Shown piece by piece: positions 7,552 to 14,868 of a DNA stretch of 64,000 nucleotides (position 1 is its first letter; each line of letters starts with the position of its first letter). The stretch covers positions 1-64,000 of the forward strand of contig CANQBA010000004.1 of NCBI GenBank assembly GCA_947589545.1. The letters are read 5' to 3'. The notes beneath the pieces are model-generated. The model saw only the letters and a list, made by a program, of their open reading frames with translations. It did no database searches and was not told the DNA's origin. The DNA is from an uncultured Oscillospiraceae bacterium. Lineage in GTDB: Bacteria > Bacillota > Clostridia > Oscillospirales > Oscillospiraceae. A program made the translations under genes and the position numbers.

Positions 7552-8128
7552 ACGGGCGCTTTATGAGCGCGGATATACGATCCTGGCCGGGGCGGACGAG
7601 GCCGGACGCGGCCCTCTGGCGGGGCCCGTGTGCGCCGCCGCCGTCATCCTGCCCCGGGAGCTTATGATCGACGGCCTTGACGACTCCAAAAAGCTCTCGG
7701 AGAAAAAGCGGGAGGCGCTTTTTGACGTCATCCGGGAGAAGGCCCTGGCGTACAGCGTGGCCTTCGCCTCCCACCGGGAGATCGACGAGATGAACATTCT
7801 GAACGCCACGTATCTGGCTATGAACCGGGCCATCGCGGGCCTTTCGCTGACACCCGATATGACCGTCATCGACGGCAACCGGGCCTCCGGGATCGAGGCC
7901 CCCCATATTACCCTGGTGGGCGGGGACGGCAAGAGCGCCAACGTGGCCGCCGCGTCTATCCTGGCCAAGGTCACCCGTGACCGCCTCATGCGGGAGCTGG
8001 CGGAGAAGTACCCCGGCTACGGCTTTGAAAAGCACAAGGGCTACGGCACCCGGGCGCACTACGAGGCCCTGCGCAGGCTGGGGCCCTCGGAGATCCACCG
8101 GGTCACCTTTTTGAGGAAAATGCATTGA
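7532..8128 (+). CDS. rnhB: ribonuclease HII
   Basis: 198 residues, usual length. Removes RNA from RNA-DNA hybrids and misincorporated ribonucleotides. The catalytic block DEAGRGPLAGP is near residues 21-31, followed by DDSKKLSEKKRE and the later acidic positions in VIDGN. A ribosome-binding site (GGAGG) lies within the end of rbgA, with which it overlaps by 20 bases. It is translationally linked to yraN by a TTGA overlap. Confidence 0.95.
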   Translation: MDLWEHERALYERGYTILAGADEAGRGPLAGPVCAAAVILPRELMIDGLDDSKKLSEKKREALFDVIREKALAYSVAFASHREIDEMNILNATYLAMNRAIAGLSLTPDMTVIDGNRASGIEAPHITLVGGDGKSANVAAASILAKVTRDRLMRELAEKYPGYGFEKHKGYGTRAHYEALRRLGPSEIHRVTFLRKMH

Positions 8129-8496
8129 ATACAAAGCTGCTGGGCCGCTGGGGCGAGGCCGCCGCGGCGGACTATCTGCGGAAAAAGGGGTATAAAATCG
8201 TGGCCTCCGGGTACCGCACCAGGCTGGGGGAGATCGACCTTATCGCCGAGAACCGCAGAACGCTGGCCTTTGTGGAGGTCAAAACGCGCCGCGACGACAG
8301 CTTCGCCCAGGCGAGGGATTCCGTCACCTGGCGCAAGCAGGGCCGGATCCTCCAGGCGGCCAGACAGTACCTGGTTTCCCACGAGACGGACAAGGAGATC
8401 CGCCTGGACGTCATCGAGGTCTACGCCCCGGAGGGGATCGACACGAAAAAAACCATCATCAACCACATTGAAAACGCCTTTACCGAGGATCGGTAA
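8125..8496 (+). CDS. yraN: UPF0102 (YraN) nuclease-fold protein
   Basis: 123 residues. LGRWGEAAAADYLRKKGY, GEIDLIAENRRTLAFVEVKTR and the Glu-x-Lys pair are the UPF0102 signature, an Endonuclease-like fold of unknown cellular role that commonly follows rnhB. The start is a TTG that overlaps the rnhB stop, preceded by GAGG at workable distance. It ends the lepB operon, with a terminator just after. Confidence 0.88.
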   Translation: MNTKLLGRWGEAAAADYLRKKGYKIVASGYRTRLGEIDLIAENRRTLAFVEVKTRRDDSFAQARDSVTWRKQGRILQAARQYLVSHETDKEIRLDVIEVYAPEGIDTKKTIINHIENAFTEDR

Positions 8497-8504
8497 AGTT
8501 CACT

Positions 8505-8535
8505 GTCGAAAAAGCCCGCCAGGGCTTTTTTCCGA
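8505..8535. terminator. terminator after yraN, probably bidirectional
   Basis: AAAAAGCCC/GGGCTTTTTT with a four-base loop (about 8509-8531), extended by GTCG/CGAC at the base. The T-run is shared with the start of the 31-bp repeat at 8526. Confidence 0.8.
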
Positions 8536-8556
8536 CGTACATGCCGCCGGAAAAAA
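8526..8556. repeat. 31-bp interspersed element, copy 1
   Basis: T6-CCG ... CGG-A6 with a 13-base centre that includes GTACATG. It is the exact reverse complement of 14606-14636. The ends form a 9-bp stem. Copy 1 is in the gap before thrC. Confidence 0.88.
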
Positions 8557-8601
8557 GATCGAATTTGAGTTTTTTGAAAAGCTGTGGAGGAACCATAAAT
8601 T

Positions 8602-10089
8602 ATGCGCTACATCAGCACACGCGACAACGAAACATCCGTCTCCCCGGCCCGGGCCATCGAGCAGGGCCTCAGCGCGGAGGGCGGCCTTTTTGTGCCCGCC
8701 TCCGTCCCACGGCTCCCCGACGGGGCCCTGGAGGAGCTTTGCGCCATGAACTACCGCCAGAGGGCCGTCTATGTGATGAAGCTCTTTCTGGAGGACTACC
8801 CGGTGGCGGAGCTGACGGACTTTGTGACCCGCGCCTACGGCCCCGGCGGCTTCGACACGCCCCGGGTGGCCCCGGTCAGGAGACTTGATAAAAATACCCA
8901 TTTTCTGGAGCTCTGGCACGGCCCCACCTGCGCCTTCAAGGATATGGCTTTGCAGATGCTGCCGTACCTGCTCACCGCCGCCGTCCGCAAGAACGGGGAG
9001 GAGCGCCGGGTCTGCATCCTGGTGGCTACCTCCGGCGACACCGGCAAGGCGGCCCTGGAGGGCTTCGCCGACGTGGAGGGGACAAGGATCTGCGTCTTTT
9101 ACCCCCGGGACGGCGTATCCGACATCCAGAAGCTCCAGATGACCAGCCAGTCCGGCGGCAACGTCCTGGTCTGCGCCGTCAACGGCAATTTTGACGACGC
9201 CCAGACTACGGTGAAGGAGATCTTCTCCGACCCGGCCCTGCGGGAGGAGCTGTCGGATCGGGGCTGGATGCTCTCCTCCGCCAACTCCATCAACTGGGGC
9301 CGGCTCCTGCCCCAGATCGTCTATTATATCTCCGCCTACTGCGACCTGGTGAACGGGCAGGAGCTCGCCCTGGGAGATCCCGTGAATTTCTGCGTCCCCA
9401 CCGGCAACTTCGGGGATATCCTGGCGGGGTACTACGCCAAATGCATGGGTCTGCCCGTGGGCAAGCTCGTCTGCGCCTCCAACCGCAACGACGTGCTCAC
9501 CGACTTCTTCAAGACCGGCGTCTACGACAGAAAACGGGACTTCCACACCACCGTGTCCCCCTCTATGGATATCCTGGTGTCCAGCAATCTGGAGCGGCTT
9601 CTCTACCACCTGTCCGGCGGGAACGACCGGGAGACGGCGGGGTATATGGAGGCGCTGAAAACGGCGGGGGAGTACACGGTTTCCAAAAAGATCAAGTCCG
9701 CCATGGACGCCCTCTTTGCCGCCGGGACATGCTCGGACGAGGAGACGAAGGACGCCATCCGCGGGGTCTTCACGGGGCATAACTACCTGATGGACACCCA
9801 CACCGCCGTGGCCTACGGGGTGCTGGAGAAGTACCGGCGGGAGACGGGGGACGAAACGGCCGCGGTGATCGTCTCCACCGCCAGCCCCTTTAAATTCTGC
9901 GCCGCCGTGCTGGAGGCCCTGGGGAAGACGCCCGAGGGCGCGGGGCCGGAGCTCATCGGCCAGCTGGAGGACGTCAGCGGCGTCCGCGCCCCGGAGCCTC
10001 TGAAGGCCCTGGCCGGCAAGACCGCCCGGTTCACCGACAGCTATGACAAGGCGGAGCTGCCCGGTGTGGTGCGCCGGTTTTTGAAATAA
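8602..10089 (+). CDS. thrC: threonine synthase
   Basis: 495 residues, the long form of threonine synthase. It converts O-phosphohomoserine to threonine with PLP. YISTRDNE at the start, the PLP-lysine motif HGPTCAFKDMALQ (K113), VATSGDTGKAALEGF (phosphate-binding loop) and VPTGNFGDILAGYYAK are all in place. It stands as a separate unit after a terminator; no other threonine genes are nearby, and no T-box was recognised in the short upstream gap. GTGGAGG precedes the ATG by 11 bases. Confidence 0.95.
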   Translation: MRYISTRDNETSVSPARAIEQGLSAEGGLFVPASVPRLPDGALEELCAMNYRQRAVYVMKLFLEDYPVAELTDFVTRAYGPGGFDTPRVAPVRRLDKNTHFLELWHGPTCAFKDMALQMLPYLLTAAVRKNGEERRVCILVATSGDTGKAALEGFADVEGTRICVFYPRDGVSDIQKLQMTSQSGGNVLVCAVNGNFDDAQTTVKEIFSDPALREELSDRGWMLSSANSINWGRLLPQIVYYISAYCDLVNGQELALGDPVNFCVPTGNFGDILAGYYAKCMGLPVGKLVCASNRNDVLTDFFKTGVYDRKRDFHTTVSPSMDILVSSNLERLLYHLSGGNDRETAGYMEALKTAGEYTVSKKIKSAMDALFAAGTCSDEETKDAIRGVFTGHNYLMDTHTAVAYGVLEKYRRETGDETAAVIVSTASPFKFCAAVLEALGKTPEGAGPELIGQLEDVSGVRAPEPLKALAGKTARFTDSYDKAELPGVVRRFLK

Positions 10090-10097
10090 GCTATGTA

Positions 10098-10114
10098 CCC
10101 GGCGGGACGCCGGG
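10098..10114. terminator. hairpin between convergent genes
   Basis: CCCGGCG/CGCCGGG with a three-base loop in the 26-base gap between thrC (+) and the DUF1540 gene (-). No clear T-run, so weak as an intrinsic terminator. Confidence 0.5.
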
Positions 10115-10115
10115 C

Positions 10116-10298
10116 TTACATGGATGCTTTCGCCTCGAAGGTGCCGCAGAAGGTCTCGGCCTTGCGGATGGCGGAGTGATTTTCCACGACGATGGCGTCC
10201 GCGTGGCAGTGGCCGTCGGTGCCGTGATATTTGCAGTTGATCACGTCACAGCCCACACAGCCCAGCTTGTCGCCGTGGGTGTTTATGTTTTCGCTCAT
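10116..10298 (-). CDS. DUF1540 small Cys-rich protein
   Basis: 60 residues. It has one DUF1540-type motif: CVGCDVINCKYHGTDGHCHADAI with a later FCGTF, i.e. closely spaced Cys/His that probably bind a metal. Such proteins are common in sporulating Clostridia, but their role is unknown. A ribosome-binding site (GAAAGGGGCAG) precedes the ATG on the minus strand. It is divergent from the phosphoesterase gene; the 73-base gap between them holds no promoter that I can recognise. Confidence 0.85.
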   Translation of the reverse strand: MSENINTHGDKLGCVGCDVINCKYHGTDGHCHADAIVVENHSAIRKAETFCGTFEAKASM

Positions 10299-10371
10299 AT
10301 GCTCTGCCCCTTTCTGAAAATGTCCCCTTTAGCTTTCCCGCCGCGCCTGAAAATATTCGTGGGAGGTCATT

Positions 10372-11058
10372 ATGCTCTGGACGATCGGCGATCTGCACCT
10401 GTCCTTTGAGACGGACAAGCCCATGGATATCTTCGGCCCGGAGTGGGCCGGACACACAAAAAAGCTCCTGGAGGGCTTTGCCGATGTGGGCCCGGAGGAC
10501 ACCACCGTCCTCTGCGGGGATCTCACCTGGGGCATGGATATGAAAAGCTGTCTTGCGGATTTCCGGTTCATCGACGCCCTGCCGGGCCGGAAGATCATCC
10601 TCAAGGGGAACCACGACTACTGGTGGAGCACCGCCAGCGCCGCCCGGCGGTTTTTCGCGGAAAACGGCATCGGCACTGTGGAGATCCTCCACAACAACTG
10701 CTTTTTCTACGAAGACGCGGCCCTGTGCGGCACCCGGGGGTGGATGTGCCCCAACGAAAATCCCGCGCCCCACGACCGGAAGATCATGCTCCGGGAGATC
10801 GGGCGGCTGGAGGCGAGCCTCAAGACGGCGGGGGAGCGGGCGCGGAAGCTGGTTTTTCTCCACTACCCGCCCATCTTCGGAAAATTCTACGCCGAGGGCC
10901 TCATCGAGGTCATGGAGCGGTACGGCGTTCACGAGTGCTATTACGGCCATATCCACGGCGCGGGCCGGTCCGCCGCCTTCGAGGGGGAGGACCGGGGGAT
11001 CCGCTATAAGCTCATATCCGCCGACCATTTACGCTTCCGCCCAATAAAAATCATGTGA
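10372..11058 (+). CDS. calcineurin-like metallophosphoesterase
   Basis: 228 residues. The five metal-binding motifs of the family appear in order: GDLHL, LCGDLTWG, GNHDYWW, HYPP and YYGHIHG. This subtype, starting MLWTIGDLHLS, is widespread in Firmicutes as a conserved phosphohydrolase of unknown substrate. The start is supported by GGGAGGT at good distance. It lies between thrC and tig with its own spacing and is not obviously part of either unit. Confidence 0.85.
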   Translation: MLWTIGDLHLSFETDKPMDIFGPEWAGHTKKLLEGFADVGPEDTTVLCGDLTWGMDMKSCLADFRFIDALPGRKIILKGNHDYWWSTASAARRFFAENGIGTVEILHNNCFFYEDAALCGTRGWMCPNENPAPHDRKIMLREIGRLEASLKTAGERARKLVFLHYPPIFGKFYAEGLIEVMERYGVHECYYGHIHGAGRSAAFEGEDRGIRYKLISADHLRFRPIKIM

Positions 11059-11072
11059 TTTTGTGAAAAATG

Positions 11073-11101
11073 TTTGCAAATCCGCCAATCTCTGCTATAA
11101 T
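11073..11101 (+). promoter_or_regulatory. sigma-A promoter of tig
   Basis: TTTGCA (11073-11078), 17 bases, TATAAT (11096-11101); read as TTGCAA the spacer is 16. The start site near 11108 gives a leader of about 40 bases with GGAGG before the tig ATG. Confidence 0.7.
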
Positions 11102-11146
11102 GATAAAGTTGCCCGAAAAAGAGGCATGAAGACAGGAGGAAACCAA

Positions 11147-12550
11147 ATGAACGTCAAGGAATTTGAGAGAAAAGAGAAGAACACAGCCGAGCTCACGGTT
11201 CTTGTCACGCCCGAGGAATTTGAAGCCGCCGTGCAGAAGGCGTACCTCAAGGGCCGCGGCCGGATCCAGATCCCCGGCTTCCGTAAGGGCAAGGCCCCCC
11301 GGAAGATGATCGAAGCCATGTACGGCCAGGGCGCCTTCTATGAGGATGCCGTGGAGGCGCTGGCCCCCGAGGCCCTGGACGCCGGCATCAAGGAGAAGGA
11401 GCTGTCCACCGTGGGCCGCCCCTCCATCCTGGATTTCAACATCGGCGAGGACAAGTCTCTCTCTGTCAAGTTCCTCGTGTCCCTGTACCCCGAGGTGAAG
11501 CTGGAGGGCTACAGGGGGATAGAGGCGCCCCGTCCCGAGGTGAACGTCGCCGACGAGGACGTGGAGCGGGAGCTGGAGTCCGTCCGCCGGCAGAACGCCC
11601 GGATCGAGACGGCGGAGCGCCCCGCGCAGAACGGCGATATCGTCACCATCGATTTCGAGGGCTTTATGGACGGCAAGCCCTTTGACGGCGGCAAGGGCGA
11701 GCACCACGACCTGGAGCTGGGCTCCGGCCAGTTCATCCCCGGCTTTGAGGAGCAGCTGGTGGGCAAGTCCGCCGGCGAGGACACGGACGTCAACGTGACC
11801 TTCCCCGAGGCCTACGCCCCGGAGCTTGCCGGCAAGGACGCCACCTTCAAGGTGCACGTCAGCGAGGTGAAGTCCAAGGAGCTCCCCGCCCTGGACGACG
11901 AGTTTGCCAAGGACGTCTCCGAGTACGACACCCTGGACGAGTATAAGGCCAGCGTCAGGAACGAGCTTCTGGAGCAGCGGCGCGGCCAGGCACAGTCCGC
12001 CTTTGAGGAGGCCGTTCTGAGCCGCCTTTCCGAGAAGGTAGAGGGCGACATCCCCGATGCCATGATCGACGACCAGGTGGATCAGATGATGAGCAATTTC
12101 CGCTACAATCTGGCCTCCCAGGGCTGGGACATGGAGCAGTATTTCTCCATGATGGGCATGAGCACGGCGGATTTCCGCAAGGACGCCCGCCCCACCGCCG
12201 AGAAGCAGTTAAAGCTTGATCTGGCCTTTGAGTATATCGCCAAGGCCGAGGACTTCCCCGTGTCCGACGAGGACGTGGAGGCGGAGTATCAGCGGCTTGC
12301 CGGCCAGTACAAGATGGGCCTTGACGAGGTCAAGCGCGCTGTCACCGCCGATTCCGTCAAAACCGGCCTGAAGCTGGAACGCGCCCGCCAGCTGGTGCTG
12401 GATTCCGCCGCCGAAGAGAAGAAATCGGAGAAGACGGCCGACGGCGAGGAGGAGGCCGCGGAGGCCCCGGCGGAGGAGAAGCCCGCCAAAAAGGCCGCCA
12501 GGAAGTCCGCCAAAAAATCCGAGGAGAAGCCGGAGGAAAAGGCTGAATAA
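11147..12550 (+). CDS. tig: trigger factor
   Basis: 467 residues from the ATG at 11147, fixed by ACAGGAGG; upstream in-frame starts would lie before the promoter. Ribosome-associated chaperone with the three expected parts: the N-terminal ribosome-binding domain with GFRKGKAPRKMIE, a FKBP-type prolyl isomerase domain (about 160-245, IDFEGFMDGKPFDGG and FIPGFEEQLVG), and a helical C-terminal domain. It ends in a Lys/Glu/Ala-rich tail of about 45 residues that is longer than usual. Followed by clpP and clpX, the classic tig-clpP-clpX order. Confidence 0.95.
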   Translation: MNVKEFERKEKNTAELTVLVTPEEFEAAVQKAYLKGRGRIQIPGFRKGKAPRKMIEAMYGQGAFYEDAVEALAPEALDAGIKEKELSTVGRPSILDFNIGEDKSLSVKFLVSLYPEVKLEGYRGIEAPRPEVNVADEDVERELESVRRQNARIETAERPAQNGDIVTIDFEGFMDGKPFDGGKGEHHDLELGSGQFIPGFEEQLVGKSAGEDTDVNVTFPEAYAPELAGKDATFKVHVSEVKSKELPALDDEFAKDVSEYDTLDEYKASVRNELLEQRRGQAQSAFEEAVLSRLSEKVEGDIPDAMIDDQVDQMMSNFRYNLASQGWDMEQYFSMMGMSTADFRKDARPTAEKQLKLDLAFEYIAKAEDFPVSDEDVEAEYQRLAGQYKMGLDEVKRAVTADSVKTGLKLERARQLVLDSAAEEKKSEKTADGEEEAAEAPAEEKPAKKAARKSAKKSEEKPEEKAE

Positions 12551-12587
12551 TCCGGCCCTGTCCTGGCTATCCTTTATCAGTACATTT

Positions 12588-12613
12588 GCTCCCTCGGAAA
12601 AAACCGGGGGAGC
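12588..12613 (+). other. hairpin between tig and clpP
   Basis: GCTCCCTCGG (12588-12597) pairs with CCGGGGGAGC (12604-12613) around an A6 loop, with one G-T pair. There is no T-run after it, so it may attenuate or stabilise messenger RNA rather than terminate. Confidence 0.55.
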
Positions 12614-12644
12614 GGCAGTGATTATCGTGTGAGGAGGTCATTTT

Positions 12645-13226
12645 ATGAGCCTGGTACCCTATGTAGTTGAACAGACATCCCGGGGCGAGAGGAGCTACGA
12701 TATTTTCTCCCGCCTTCTCAACGACCGCATCGTCTTCCTGGGCGAGGAGGTCAACGCGACTACCGCCTCTCTGGTGGTGGCCCAGCTTTTGTATCTGGAG
12801 GCCCAGGATCCGGACAAGGACATCCAGTTCTATATCAACAGCCCCGGCGGCTCCGTCACCGACGGCATGGCTATCTACGACACGATGCAGTATATCAAGT
12901 GCGACGTCAGCACCATCTGCGTCGGTATGTGCGCCTCCATGGCGGCCTTCCTGCTGTCCGCCGGCGCCAAGGGCAAGCGCATCGCCCTGCCCAACGCGGA
13001 GATCATGATCCACCAGCCCTCCGCCGGTACCCAGGGCCAGATCACCGACATGGCCATCCACCTGAAGCGGCTGGAGACCATCAAGAAGCGCATGAACGAG
13101 ATCATGGCCGCCAACACCGGCAGGAGCGTGGAGGAGGTCACCGCCGCCTGCGAGCGGGACAACTTCATGTCCGCCGAGGAGGCCAAAGAGTTCGGCATCA
13201 TCGACAAGATCATCACCAAGAGATAA
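12645..13226 (+). CDS. clpP: ATP-dependent Clp protease proteolytic subunit
   Basis: 193 residues, standard ClpP length. The catalytic triad is visible: S98 in [10 protein letters not shown]123 in [12 protein letters not shown] and D172 in [12 protein letters not shown]. ClpP forms the two-ring peptidase chamber that pairs with ClpX, encoded next. A strong ribosome-binding site (GAGGAGGT) precedes the ATG. No CtsR- or CIRCE-type operator was recognised upstream. Confidence 0.97.
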   Translation: MSLVPYVVEQTSRGERSYDIFSRLLNDRIVFLGEEVNATTASLVVAQLLYLEAQDPDKDIQFYINSPGGSVTDGMAIYDTMQYIKCDVSTICVGMCASMAAFLLSAGAKGKRIALPNAEIMIHQPSAGTQGQITDMAIHLKRLETIKKRMNEIMAANTGRSVEEVTAACERDNFMSAEEAKEFGIIDKIITKR

Positions 13227-13250
13227 GACATAAGGGTAAGGATCGGATCA

Positions 13251-14540
13251 ATGGCGAATATTGAAGAGATCACCCCCAGGTGCGACTTCTGCGGAAGGCC
13301 CCAGGGGAAGGTGCACCGCCTTTTCACCGGCCAGTACGCCAACATCTGCGACGAGTGCGTGGAGCTGTGCCACGAGATCATCCGTGACGGCTGGGGAGAG
13401 GACGAGGAGGAGCGCGGGGATGCGCAGGAGCTGTCCCCCTACGAAATGGCCCAGCGCCTGCCGCGCCCGGTCAAAATCAAGGAATTCCTCGATCAGTATA
13501 TCATCGGTCAGGACAGGGCCAAGGTGGCGCTGTCCGTGGCCGTCTATAACCACTACAAGCGTATCTTCTGCCAGACAGGCAACGATACGGAGATCCAGAA
13601 GAGCAATATCCTGCTGGTGGGCCCCACCGGCTCCGGCAAGACCATGTTCGCCCAGACCCTGGCGCGGATGCTGGAGGTGCCCTTCGCCATCGCCGACGCC
13701 ACCACCCTCACCGAGGCCGGCTACGTGGGCGACGACGTGGAAAACATCCTCCTGCGGCTTTTGCAGGCGGCGGATTTCAACGTGCCTTTGGCCGAGCGGG
13801 GCATCATCTACATCGACGAGATCGACAAGATCGCCCGCAAGAGCGAAAACACCTCCATCACCCGGGACGTCTCCGGCGAAGGCGTCCAGCAGGCGCTTTT
13901 GAAGCTCCTGGAGGGAACCGTAGCCAATGTGCCGCCCCAGGGCGGGCGCAAGCACCCCCATCAGGAGTTCATCGCCGTGGACACCTCCAACATCCTCTTT
14001 ATCTGCGGCGGCGCCTTCGACGGCATCGACAAGATCATCGAGCACAGGCTGGATAAGAAGTCCATGGGCTTCGAGGCGGAGATCAAAACTAAGAGCGAGA
14101 AGGACATCGGCGATATCCTGGAGCAGATCCAGTCCCACGACCTGCTGAAATACGGCATCATCCCGGAGCTTATCGGCCGTATGCCCGTGCTTGTCCCCAT
14201 GCGCCAGCTGACCCGGCAGGATCTGGTGCGCATCCTCAAGGAGCCGAAAAACGCCCTGACCCGGCAGTACAAGGCCCTGATGAGCTATGACCGGGTGGAT
14301 CTGGAGTTTGACGACGCGGCCCTGGAGGCCATCGCCGACAAGGCCATCGCCATGGATATCGGGGCCAGGGGCCTTCGGTCCGTGGTGGAGGGCATCCTCA
14401 CCGATATCATGTTCGAGATCCCCTCCGCCGAGCGGGTGGATCGGGTCACCGTCACCCGGGAGTGCGTCACCGAGGGCGCCCGGCCCCGCGTCCATCTGCG
14501 CCCACGTCCACAGATCGACCCGGACGCGGAAGCAATATAA
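13251..14540 (+). CDS. clpX: ATP-dependent Clp protease ATP-binding subunit ClpX
   Basis: 429 residues. N-terminal zinc-binding domain (CDFCGR ... CDECVELC), then an AAA+ module: Walker A GPTGSGKT, pore loop GYVGDDVEN (commonly GYVGEDVEN), Walker [11 protein letters not shown], sensor region [14 protein letters not shown], and the family C-terminal domain. It unfolds substrates for ClpP and lies 24 bases downstream of clpP. Confidence 0.97.
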   Translation: MANIEEITPRCDFCGRPQGKVHRLFTGQYANICDECVELCHEIIRDGWGEDEEERGDAQELSPYEMAQRLPRPVKIKEFLDQYIIGQDRAKVALSVAVYNHYKRIFCQTGNDTEIQKSNILLVGPTGSGKTMFAQTLARMLEVPFAIADATTLTEAGYVGDDVENILLRLLQAADFNVPLAERGIIYIDEIDKIARKSENTSITRDVSGEGVQQALLKLLEGTVANVPPQGGRKHPHQEFIAVDTSNILFICGGAFDGIDKIIEHRLDKKSMGFEAEIKTKSEKDIGDILEQIQSHDLLKYGIIPELIGRMPVLVPMRQLTRQDLVRILKEPKNALTRQYKALMSYDRVDLEFDDAALEAIADKAIAMDIGARGLRSVVEGILTDIMFEIPSAERVDRVTVTRECVTEGARPRVHLRPRPQIDPDAEAI

Positions 14541-14605
14541 AATCCCGCTTTGAGAGCCGCACCAGCTGTGTGGCTCTCTGCGTGTTGTAAAAACCTCATT
14601 TAATA

Positions 14606-14636
14606 TTTTTTCCGGCGGCATGTACGTCGGAAAAAA
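14606..14636. repeat. 31-bp interspersed element, copy 2 (inverted)
   Basis: Exact reverse complement of 8526-8556. It lies in the clpX-lon gap inside the hairpin cluster. Its ends T6-CCG/CGG-A6 form a 9-bp stem. Confidence 0.88.
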
Positions 14637-14745
14637 ATCCCTTTTGTCACGCAAGTGTGAGCCCTCCGGGCGTGCATGCGGCGTGACGGCAGGGAACAAA
14701 TTACTGATTTTCGCAAAATTCAGTATTTTTTCCCGCACGTTCCCC

Positions 14746-14781
14746 TTGTCGGACAAAGGCTGTCCGGCCTTTGTCCGACAA
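14746..14781. repeat. perfect 14-bp hairpin
   Basis: TTGTCGGACAAAGG (14746-14759) pairs without mismatch with CCTTTGTCCGACAA (14768-14781), loop of 8 bases. No T-run follows. It could be an operator for lon, a processed RNA structure, or part of a mobile palindrome. Confidence 0.85.
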
Positions 14782-14868
14782 CTAAAAAGCCACACATCAG
14801 GTGCGGCTCTCAGGATTGTTAAAAAACGCCTTTTTGAAGGCGAAAACCCTCTGTAAGGAAACCGTATC

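Larger units (their letters stand above)
14552..14811. repeat. 260-bp cluster of nested hairpins with inverted terminal copies
   Basis: The gap between clpX and lon (14541-14868) holds no gene. It is bounded by two inverted, near-identical hairpin sequences: GAGAGCCGCACC... (14552-14578) and its mirrored copy ...GGTGCGGCTCTC (14788-14811). Between them are the 31-bp element (14606-14636), a GTCACGC/GCGTGAC stem (14646-14652 with 14681-14687), a TACTGA/TCAGTA near-palindrome (14702-14725) and a perfect 14-bp stem (14746-14781). The layout resembles a MITE or a pile-up of REP-like palindromes. No target-site duplication was identified. Confidence 0.75.

Noticed and set aside
8497..8601. T-box leader before thrC
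   Set aside because: The 105-base gap is too short and lacks the T-box sequence; it holds only a terminator and the 31-bp element.
10299..10371. Sigma-E promoter for the DUF1540 gene
   Set aside because: A GAATATT box exists on the minus strand but no -10 box at 14-15 bases.
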